Shown here one piece after another: positions 14,812 through 22,224 of a DNA stretch of 53,418 bases. The stretch is from a virus. How positions within the stretch are numbered: the first letter of the stretch is position 1; each line of letters opens with the position of its first letter. A model generated the notes under the pieces. It saw only the letters and a program-made list of their open reading frames with translations. It did not search any database and was not told the origin of the DNA. A program made the position numbers and the translations under genes. The stretch spans positions 1 through 53,418 of IMG/VR virus record IMGVR_UViG_3300008108_000083; one strand, 5' to 3'.

Positions 14812-15479
14812 CAGTTTAGATAGTCTTCTACAGAAGATACTGGTGTAAACTTATTGCCTTCAATATCTAATTCATCACTATCTTCATACGAAATAACTTT
14901 TTGGAATTCATCAATAAATGCATCAATATTAGAAGAATTTAGGATATAGATTAAACGTTTCTTTTCATTTTGTTGAACTTCATATTCATAATTTGTTACT
15001 GCTGATACTACAGATGATCCCACTAATAGAATACCTTTAGGAGTTCTGAATTGATAATCTTCATTTACTTCTAAACCACCTTCTAATACTAAAATATCAT
15101 CCTCATAAACTTGTTGAGTTTCATAATGATGAATTTCATCTCCAGGTGCAGTGACATTTAAATATGAGTATTTTTGATTAATATAATTTACTAATTCATC
15201 ATTTGATTTTGGCCAATCATTATATACATTTTGAACATTATTAAGTAATAATATAATCCATTCTAAAGTTGGATCTCCATATAATCTGGTAGCGGTTTGC
15301 CATGGTAGTTCTCCATCAGGTACATAGTATGGATTGAATAATGTATAATACTTAGATAAATCTGTTCTTGTTTTTGATTTACGAAATAAATTTTTTACAA
15401 GAATTGATGATTTTGTAGTATTATCATCTTCTAGTCTTGTAACGTAAATATTTGGAATGTAAGAAAAATATCCTGCCAT
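14811..15479 (-). CDS. 53: gp53, baseplate wedge subunit
   Basis: 222 residues (T4 196). The N-terminal YFSYIPNIYVTRL and the core PYYVPDGELPWQTATRLYGD...LEWIILLLNN are gp53 signatures (LysM-like wedge protein). It joins wedges to the central hub during baseplate assembly. One of only two minus-strand genes in the window, one base downstream of gp48 in the same unit. Confidence 0.9.
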   Translation of the reverse strand: MAGYFSYIPNIYVTRLEDDNTTKSSILVKNLFRKSKTRTDLSKYYTLFNPYYVPDGELPWQTATRLYGDPTLEWIILLLNNVQNVYNDWPKSNDELVNYINQKYSYLNVTAPGDEIHHYETQQVYEDDILVLEGGLEVNEDYQFRTPKGILLVGSSVVSAVTNYEYEVQQNEKKRLIYILNSSNIDAFIDEFQKVISYEDSDELDIEGNKFTPVSSVEDYLN

Positions 15480-15480
15480 A

Positions 15481-16515
15481 TTAGAAACCCTTTGCTGCGT
15501 CGGCTGAAGTAATAATTTCTGTCTCTGAGAATGATAAATCTATTTGGACTGCTGGAACTACCATATCATTGATACCTTTTCCAGGAGCAAATGCAGTATA
15601 TTGACCATCAGGAGTATAGTTTACCTGACAACTTTTTAGAACACAACGTTTGAATTTATATAGACTTAATTGATTATTATTTGAACTAATTGCTCCTTCA
15701 ACTGCTCCTACAAATCTTTGAAAGGAGATGTCAAATTTGTTAGGTACAGTTAACCATCGATTTTCTGATACTCCTGGAGTATTCATCAGTGTGTCAGCGA
15801 AAGTATTATTTGTTCCAGCTGCTGCAGGTTTTGCTGCACCTGAAGAATCTTTATTTTTTGCCTGATCTTGTGCTTCCGCTTGTGTTTGTTGAGCTGATTT
15901 TTGCTCAGCGGCGGTATATCCTGATAAATTAGGAAGCATATTAATTTTGAAAAATCTAATTATATTGTAGATATCGGTTGCTTCTTTTTTATCACGAGCT
16001 ATTAGTTTGAATGAGAAATTGTGATCTCTAAAACCAGGAGCTTCAAATATTTGCTCCATGTATGGATTAAATATTTTTCCTTGTGCTAAAGCAGATAATT
16101 GACTAGCATTTAGATTGGCACCAGCAGTCCCTGTAAGATCTTTAATTCCTGCTAATCCTGTAGCTACAGTACTAAAGGCAAATTCTGGACCAGCAGATTG
16201 GGCATAACCTTGAATTGCAGATGCTAAATCTAAACTACTTGAAGATTTTAAAGCTTCAGCAGCTGCCCTTCCTGCTGCTCCAAGAGGAACACTATTATAT
16301 GATGCAGAATAATTTACTTGTAAGGATGAAGGAATATACAGATAGCAAGTATCAACAGGTTGTTGTGTTTGACCAGATTGTGAAGGATCTTGAGAGTTAT
16401 AAGTTGAAATTACTTTAAAGCAAACATAATCCACAGCTCCAGCTGGAAAATCTGCTCCAGTAGAATCACCTCCACCAGAGAAGACTTTGTTTGGGTATCT
16501 TAAAGAACCTGCCAT
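15481..16515 (-). CDS. 48: gp48, baseplate tail-tube cap
   Basis: 344 residues (T4 364). A tail-tube-like fold is indicated by FRDHNFSFKLIARDKKEATDIYNIIRFFK and the C-terminal CQVNYTPDGQYTAFAPGKG...VPAVQIDLSFSETEII. A Gln/Ala-rich insertion occurs near residues 200-235. gp48 sits on the hub and starts tube polymerisation with gp54. gp54 might be the name for either of the two tube-like proteins; I assign gp48 by position with gp53. Confidence 0.82.
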   Translation of the reverse strand: MAGSLRYPNKVFSGGGDSTGADFPAGAVDYVCFKVISTYNSQDPSQSGQTQQPVDTCYLYIPSSLQVNYSASYNSVPLGAAGRAAAEALKSSSSLDLASAIQGYAQSAGPEFAFSTVATGLAGIKDLTGTAGANLNASQLSALAQGKIFNPYMEQIFEAPGFRDHNFSFKLIARDKKEATDIYNIIRFFKINMLPNLSGYTAAEQKSAQQTQAEAQDQAKNKDSSGAAKPAAAGTNNTFADTLMNTPGVSENRWLTVPNKFDISFQRFVGAVEGAISSNNNQLSLYKFKRCVLKSCQVNYTPDGQYTAFAPGKGINDMVVPAVQIDLSFSETEIITSADAAKGF

Positions 16516-16520
16516 CTAAA

Positions 16521-16530
16521 TATTTAAATA
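16521..16530. promoter_or_regulatory. Palindromic late-promoter box TATTTAAATA
   Basis: A perfect palindrome in the 32-base gap between divergent gp48 (minus) and gp4 (plus). It reads as a TTTAAATA late box on both strands. The plus start would leave a leader of only a few bases. Confidence 0.45.
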
Positions 16531-16547
16531 TATCCCAGAAACTATTT

Positions 16548-16982
16548 ATGATCTATAAGGGTAAATTTTATCCCAAAAATCCAACAAAATACAAGGGAGA
16601 TGTCAGTGATATTATTTACCGTTCTTCTTGGGAACTCAAATTTATGAAATACTGTGATATGAATTCTAGTATTGTTGAATGGGCAAGTGAAGAATTTTTC
16701 GTTCCGTACAGGTCACCTTTAGATGGTAGAGTGCATAGATATTTCCCTGATTTTTATATGAAAGTTAGACAAACTTCTGGACAAATTACACACTATGTTG
16801 TTGAAATAAAACCTGATCGATATACTAGACCACCAGTGAAGAAGAAAAGAATAACAAAGCAGTTTATTAGAGAAGCAAATGATTATGTTAAAAATCAAGC
16901 AAAATGGGAAGCTGCTAGAAAATTCTGTGATGATAAAAATTGGCAATTTATAGTCCTTACAGAAAAAGAGCTTAAACTATGA
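16548..16982 (+). CDS. 4: gp4, head completion protein
   Basis: 144 residues (T4 150). MIYKGKFYPKNPTKYKGD, then SSWELKFMKYCD, YFPDFYMK and VVEIKPDR form the nuclease-like core of gp4, with Asp and Glu-x-Lys as catalytic candidates. The protein completes filled heads before tail joining. ATG 16548 begins the conserved sequence; the longer frame from 16491 would run through the divergent promoter. Confidence 0.9.
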   Translation: MIYKGKFYPKNPTKYKGDVSDIIYRSSWELKFMKYCDMNSSIVEWASEEFFVPYRSPLDGRVHRYFPDFYMKVRQTSGQITHYVVEIKPDRYTRPPVKKKRITKQFIREANDYVKNQAKWEAARKFCDDKNWQFIVLTEKELKL

Positions 16983-17443
16983 CAATTCTTTCTGATATTC
17001 TTAAAGAAAGCAACAGAGGATTTGGATTTACAAAGTCTGAAGACTGGTATAGAGCACAAGTTAGAAAGTATCTAAAACCACCAAATGATATAGAAGAAGG
17101 TGATGTTTTATTTTTTACCTATAGTCCAAAAGGACAATTTGTTTTACCATATTGGGACAAATATCCATTAGTTAGAGTATTGGAAAGGCAAGGAGATGGA
17201 TTTTTTGGCATAAATTGCCATTATGTTAATCCTCAAATTAGATCGGGAATTTTAAAAGGTACTATTTCACAAGTTCCTCCTAAATGTCTGCATAAATATT
17301 TGTACGCACATGTTAGAGGTTCGATAAGACAAGTTCCAGTTAATGAAATTGATGGAGTGTCTATCTTACCTATTGAAAAATTTTATAAGACAGTGAATAA
17401 AACAATCAGACCAACAAAGAAAGAAACTATCTGGAATTTATAA
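16979..17443 (+). CDS. Conserved phage protein, 154 aa
   Basis: A compact alpha/beta protein with the pattern GDVLFFTYSPKGQFVLPYWD...PLVRVLERQGDGFFGINCHYVNP. I recognise this from many marine T4-like phages, but I know no established function. Overlaps gp4 by ATGA and ends directly before gp54, so it probably serves head or tail assembly. Confidence 0.78.
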   Translation: MTILSDILKESNRGFGFTKSEDWYRAQVRKYLKPPNDIEEGDVLFFTYSPKGQFVLPYWDKYPLVRVLERQGDGFFGINCHYVNPQIRSGILKGTISQVPPKCLHKYLYAHVRGSIRQVPVNEIDGVSILPIEKFYKTVNKTIRPTKKETIWNL

Positions 17444-18295
17444 ATGCCTACTTTCGGAGAAAATAGTATCCAAGAATTTATGTCTCATATGCAGAAGAAT
17501 CCTCCTGCATATAGTAGTCTTTATCATGTTCAATTTAACACACTTCCAAAAGTTTTATCTCCTGGCGGTGCTCCAATTTCGTCTGATTTTACTTTAGATG
17601 ATACTGGTTCTTTAGCTAGAAATTTAAGTTATTATGCAAATGAAGTTAGTATTCCCAGTAGACAGATAACAACAGGGGAACAAAAAGCAGTTGGATCAAT
17701 GTATCGTTATCCAACATCAACTACTTTTAGTGAAATTAGTATGCAATTCACGTTACCTAGAAATATGCTAACTAGGACTTTCTTTGAAAGATGGATGAAT
17801 TATATTAGTAATGATGCAAATCAATATGTTTCTCCTTATTTTGATTGTGTTGTTCCAGAAGTAAATATATGGAAATTGGAAAGAGGTGGCGGCGCACCAG
17901 TATCTAAACCAGGATTAAGACCAGGCGCACAATATAATCAAGTAACTGCAGTATGGAGATTATATAATGTATTTCCATTTAATATTAGTAGTTTTAGTTT
18001 GAGTAATGCACAGTCTAATATAATTAATATGGAAGTTTCATTTTATTATGAAAGGTATAGATTTTATAAGCAAGGAAATATACCTGGTGCAGGAGCATTT
18101 GATCTCGATGGTGTTACTCCTCCAGCACCACCAACATTTAGCACTGCTACTAATGAAGCTATAGCAGCAGCAAATGCTCAGTTTGCAGGTCTTACAGGAA
18201 CAGCGTTATTGGGAAATCAAGGAGGTTTCAATAACCTTAATGGTGCATGGGGTGATTTTGCAGATAACCAACAATATGGAAATGATCTTGCATAA
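17444..18295 (+). CDS. 54: gp54, baseplate tail-tube initiator
   Basis: 283 residues (T4 320). N-terminal YSSLYHVQFNTLP and ARNLSYYANEVSIPSRQITTGEQKAVGSMYRYPT match gp19/gp54 tail-tube folds, followed by FNISSFSLSNAQSNIINMEVSFYYERYRFY. The C-terminal ~70 residues are Ala/Gly/Asn-rich. With gp48 it caps the baseplate and nucleates the tube. Starts one base after the preceding stop. Confidence 0.83.
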   Translation: MPTFGENSIQEFMSHMQKNPPAYSSLYHVQFNTLPKVLSPGGAPISSDFTLDDTGSLARNLSYYANEVSIPSRQITTGEQKAVGSMYRYPTSTTFSEISMQFTLPRNMLTRTFFERWMNYISNDANQYVSPYFDCVVPEVNIWKLERGGGAPVSKPGLRPGAQYNQVTAVWRLYNVFPFNISSFSLSNAQSNIINMEVSFYYERYRFYKQGNIPGAGAFDLDGVTPPAPPTFSTATNEAIAAANAQFAGLTGTALLGNQGGFNNLNGAWGDFADNQQYGNDLA

Positions 18296-18300
18296 CCATG

Positions 18301-18308
18301 CATAAATA
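18301..18308 (+). promoter_or_regulatory. Late promoter box CATAAATA
   Basis: 33 bases before gp26, with GGAGA as Shine-Dalgarno between. The first box of a long late operon. Confidence 0.65.
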
Positions 18309-18340
18309 ATTTTATATGATTTTTATATCACGGAGATATC

Positions 18341-19057
18341 ATGCCATTACCTAGATTAGTTGCGCCTGAATATGAACTGACGCTACCTTCAAATAAAAGT
18401 AAAGTTGTCTATAGGCCATTTTTAGTTAAGGAAGAAAAAATTCTTCTAATTGCCATGGAAACTGGTGATGAAAAGTCAATGATTAATGCAGTTAAGACTA
18501 TCATTAAGAATTGTACAAATCTAAAGGCAAAAGTTGAAGACCTTCCTACATTTGATATTGAATACTTATTTTTAAAAATTCGTGCAAAATCTGTAGGGGA
18601 ATCTGTAAAACTTCAGGTGACTTGTCCAGATGATGAAGAAACAACAGTTGACATTGAAATTCCTATTGATGATATTGAAGTTCAATATCCAAAAGGTCAT
18701 ACAAATAAAATTATCTTAGATGAAGATAAAAATGTTGGTGTTATCATGAAGTATCCCAGTCTTGATAGTTTTATCAAGAATAATTTTGCGGATCAAAATG
18801 AAATTGATAATGTATTTGAAATTGCATCTGGTTCAATCTATCAGATTTTTTCTGGAGATGAAGTTTGGGAAGCAAAAGAGCAATCTAAGAAAGAACTCTT
18901 AGAATTTCTGGAAAGTATGACTGCAGAGCAGTTTCAAAAAGTTCAAAACTTTTTTGAGACTATGCCAAAACTTTCTCATGAAGTTAAAATTGTAAATCCA
19001 AATACAGAAGTTGAATCATCCATGGTTCTTGAGGGGTTGGGAGCTTTTTTCGCGTAG
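18341..19057 (+). CDS. 26: gp26, baseplate hub protein
   Basis: 238 residues (T4 208). MPLPRLVAPEYELTLPS, then YRPFLVKEEKILLIAME and SVGESVKLQVTCPDDEETT are typical of gp26 homologues. Catalyses or joins hub assembly. The following small gene has the position of T4 gene 51. Confidence 0.85.
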   Translation: MPLPRLVAPEYELTLPSNKSKVVYRPFLVKEEKILLIAMETGDEKSMINAVKTIIKNCTNLKAKVEDLPTFDIEYLFLKIRAKSVGESVKLQVTCPDDEETTVDIEIPIDDIEVQYPKGHTNKIILDEDKNVGVIMKYPSLDSFIKNNFADQNEIDNVFEIASGSIYQIFSGDEVWEAKEQSKKELLEFLESMTAEQFQKVQNFFETMPKLSHEVKIVNPNTEVESSMVLEGLGAFFA

Positions 19058-19059
19058 CG

Positions 19060-19242
19060 ATGATGCATGAATCACTATCGAATGTGTTTCAAACGAACTT
19101 CGCTCTCATGCATCATCATAAATGGTCATTAACTGAGGTTGAGAACTTAATACCATGGGAAAAGGAAATTTACTTGACCCTATTAATTAAGTTAATGCAA
19201 GATGAAGAACGTCGTTATAAAGAACAGCAATCGAAGGGATAA
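19060..19242 (+). CDS. Small hub-assembly protein in gp51 position, 60 aa
   Basis: A 60-residue protein with FALMHHHKWSLTEVENLIPW and EIYLTLLIKLMQDEERR, a pattern seen in small tail-assembly chaperones. Cyanophage annotations often call this gp51, but T4 gp51 is far longer (249 aa), so I leave the symbol blank. It overlaps the next start by one base. Confidence 0.7.
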   Translation: MMHESLSNVFQTNFALMHHHKWSLTEVENLIPWEKEIYLTLLIKLMQDEERRYKEQQSKG

Positions 19243-22220
19243 TGAATTCTGCAAAAATAAAGCCATATAAGTTTCTAAATCCATCCTTTGCTAAAAAGGA
19301 TGGAACTTCACCGTCAGCAATATTAGCGGTGAATAGAATTGGTATGACTGTACATACACAGGGAAAATACCTTGAGAAACTGCGTGATCTTTTTGAATTT
19401 CAAAATAAATTCCTCTCAGATTTAGATAAAGATAAAGAAAGAGAAGCACAGAAAGCTAGAGACGCTGCATCTGAAGCAAAACAAGAAGGATTAGGAAAAG
19501 TAGATGCTAAGACGGATGTAAAGCCAGAGGATCAGAAAAAGTCTAAAACATGGATTGAAAAGATAGTAGAATTTTTCAAACCATTTCAAAATATAATAGC
19601 ATTTTTTGTTAGAGCTTTTGTCATTAAAAATATATTAAATTGGGCAGCAAATCCTGCAAATTTAAATAAGATTAAAAATGGTATAGAAACTTTAGGGAAG
19701 TTTCTTAAGATTGTATTTAATGTTGTAAGTTTTGGTATTGGGAATACTTTTGATGGAATTGTAAAGGTATTTGGTGGTATTGATAAAATTAAAAGAGGAG
19801 ATTTTGGTGGTCTTAAGGATGGATTATTAGGTATTGGGCAACTTATGCTAGGCATAGGTGCTCTTAAAGCAGCTAGTTACCTATTAAATCCATTTAGTTT
19901 GATTGATGATATTTTAAAGATATTAGATAAACTGGATGCTAAAAAACCGAATGAACCAAATAAACCTCAAGGATCGACTAATAATAAACCTAGAGTTGGG
20001 GATGTTGATACTAAAGGTAGAAGGGTTAAACCTGGTGATTATGTAGATACAAAAAGTGGAAAAGTTGTTAAAGAAGAAACATTAAAAAGACTTGAGCAGA
20101 GATATGGTAAAGATGCTGCTAAAAGAGTTACTCAAGCAAAACCTCAAAGTGCTGTTAAAACAGCAGTAAGAAATACACAAGCATCTGCAATAAAAGGATC
20201 TAGAAAACTACTTGGTAGAACAGCAACAAAGGCAATTGGTAGAGTACTAGGAAGAATACCTTTTGTTGGTGGACTTATTGATTTTGCTTTTAATCTCTTA
20301 ATGGGAGAACCTCTAGGAAAAGCAGCTGCTAAAGCAGTTGGATCTACTCTAGGAACAGGTCTGGGAGCGATTGTAGGGACTGTTCTTGGACCTCCTGGGA
20401 CATGGGTAGGAGGGTTGCTCGGCGGCATTGCAGGCGATTGGGTTGCAGGTAGCATCTACGATTGGTTAACCAAGAACAAAGGTAAAGCAGCTGATGCTAC
20501 AGAAGGATTGCAACCTGGCGCAGCTGCAGGTGGTATTGTTACTGGTCCACAGTTAACATTAGTTGGTGAGGGTGGGGAACCTGAGGTAATCATTCCTATG
20601 AGTAAATTGGGAATGATTTCTAATATGACAACCATTCCTTCAATTCTTGGTGCTACCTCTCTTACCTTAGATAGGATGGGATCACTTGGTAATTTTATTA
20701 TGCCTTTTATTGGTGGTGATCTTAGGGCGTTAGGTGCAGAGTTTGGGGAAGAAAAACCTTCAGGTGTTAGTGGAGGTAGAATTACTAGAAGAAGACCAAA
20801 AGATTTCAAAGCTACAGGATTAGATGGTGGACTTAGTAAAATAATTGGTGATAGCACAAGTGATACTAACAGTATGAGAGGACTATTGAAGGGAGTATTA
20901 GATGGATTAGTTACTCTTTCAACTAAAAGATTTGGATCTTCGGGGTCTGGCAGTAAATCAGGTGGTGATGGAGAAGTTCCAGGCGATGCACCAGCTGTTG
21001 TTAAGGCAATGCTTGAAGCAATTGCAGGTGGTGAAGGTAGTTGGGATTCTGTAAATCCAGGAACGACTGTTTCTGGTCTCAGTGATATGACGATTGCAGA
21101 TGCTCGTCGAGCTGCAATGCAAAAAGGATATTCAATGGGTGGATCTGGTGCTATGGGTAAATGGCAACAGATGCCAGAATATATTATTGGCAGAGCAAAA
21201 TCTGCAGGATTAGATCCAAATAAAGATAAATTTAATAAGGAAAATCAAACTAAAATTGCCAGAATGCTGATGGCAAGTGTGTATCCTGGCGGAGAAGCAC
21301 AATTAGTTAAAGATGCTGATCGAGATCCTTTATACGCTGCTTCCAAACTTAGAGGAACTTGGCCATCTCTTCCTGGGGGATCTCAAGCAAATACACATAG
21401 TAAAACTTTCCTATCAAGATTTCAAGCAAATGTTAAAAAGTTCCAAGGAACACAAACTGCTGCTGCAGGTGGATTAATTCTCCCAGAAATGGCAGCAGGA
21501 GGATCTAGAGAAAACGCATTAGTTAATGCAGCTGCTAAGATGCAGAAAGAAAGATGGAGTTATAAAGATGATCCTGCAAATGGATGTGCTCCTGCTATTG
21601 TAAATGTCTACAAATCGGCAGGAATTCCATTACCTTGGGATAATTTAAATAGAAAAAATTGGGTTCCTGATATTGCTAAGTGGTTATTATCAAATTTTAT
21701 TAAAGTTCCAGAAAAGGCAAGAAAACCTGCTGATATTACAGTTTGGAAAGATACTGGTTATCCTGCTGGTAGTGGAAAGGATCCATATGGACACATTGGT
21801 ATTGTAATGCCAGATCTAAGAATTGCTAATAATTCTACAGGTAAAAGAGCATTTGTAAACAGAATGACACCTACTGAGGCAAGAAAGGGATGGCCAAACA
21901 CAAAAGATCTTTTATATTTTAGATCACCAAAGGTTGCTAAACCACAACAAAAACAAAAAGGTAGTATTTTTACTAACCTAATAGATAAGTTGATGGGCAG
22001 GGCAGCAGGCGGCAAGGTGGTAACACCAAAAATGCAGTCAGTACCAAAGCAAAATTCAGCATCTAGTTGTACTCCATCTGTTAACATGATGGTTAATCAG
22101 CAAATGGAAGATAGCATACCTGTACCTATTATTGTTCCTTTCCCTGTAGAAACGCAAATAAATAGTCAGAGTGCTGCACCTGGCGCTGTCCTTCGCAAAA
22201 AACCATTATATAGAGGTTAA
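19242..22220 (+). CDS. Tape-measure-like tail protein with two cell-wall hydrolase modules, 992 aa
   Basis: The N-terminal ~220 residues (RDAASEAKQEG, then FFVRAFVIKNILNW) are shared with the next gene. Residues ~325-400 form a glycine-zipper membrane segment. AAGGIVTGPQLTLVGEGGEP near 425 is a tape-measure C-terminal motif. A lysozyme-like domain spans ~580-725 (AIAGGEGSWDSVNPGT; GAMGKWQQMPEYI). A Cys/His peptidase-like (CHAP/NlpC) domain spans ~745-885 (NGCAPAIVNVY; PYGHIGIVMP). Placed between gp26 and gp27 as T4 gp28/gp29 are. Probably measures or fills the tail and opens the wall at injection. Confidence 0.82.
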   Translation: MNSAKIKPYKFLNPSFAKKDGTSPSAILAVNRIGMTVHTQGKYLEKLRDLFEFQNKFLSDLDKDKEREAQKARDAASEAKQEGLGKVDAKTDVKPEDQKKSKTWIEKIVEFFKPFQNIIAFFVRAFVIKNILNWAANPANLNKIKNGIETLGKFLKIVFNVVSFGIGNTFDGIVKVFGGIDKIKRGDFGGLKDGLLGIGQLMLGIGALKAASYLLNPFSLIDDILKILDKLDAKKPNEPNKPQGSTNNKPRVGDVDTKGRRVKPGDYVDTKSGKVVKEETLKRLEQRYGKDAAKRVTQAKPQSAVKTAVRNTQASAIKGSRKLLGRTATKAIGRVLGRIPFVGGLIDFAFNLLMGEPLGKAAAKAVGSTLGTGLGAIVGTVLGPPGTWVGGLLGGIAGDWVAGSIYDWLTKNKGKAADATEGLQPGAAAGGIVTGPQLTLVGEGGEPEVIIPMSKLGMISNMTTIPSILGATSLTLDRMGSLGNFIMPFIGGDLRALGAEFGEEKPSGVSGGRITRRRPKDFKATGLDGGLSKIIGDSTSDTNSMRGLLKGVLDGLVTLSTKRFGSSGSGSKSGGDGEVPGDAPAVVKAMLEAIAGGEGSWDSVNPGTTVSGLSDMTIADARRAAMQKGYSMGGSGAMGKWQQMPEYIIGRAKSAGLDPNKDKFNKENQTKIARMLMASVYPGGEAQLVKDADRDPLYAASKLRGTWPSLPGGSQANTHSKTFLSRFQANVKKFQGTQTAAAGGLILPEMAAGGSRENALVNAAAKMQKERWSYKDDPANGCAPAIVNVYKSAGIPLPWDNLNRKNWVPDIAKWLLSNFIKVPEKARKPADITVWKDTGYPAGSGKDPYGHIGIVMPDLRIANNSTGKRAFVNRMTPTEARKGWPNTKDLLYFRSPKVAKPQQKQKGSIFTNLIDKLMGRAAGGKVVTPKMQSVPKQNSASSCTPSVNMMVNQQMEDSIPVPIIVPFPVETQINSQSAAPGAVLRKKPLYRG

Positions 22221-22224
22221 TTAA

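Noticed and set aside
19060-19242. Symbol gp51
   Set aside because: Position fits, but the length is a quarter of T4 gp51 and I cannot see real similarity.
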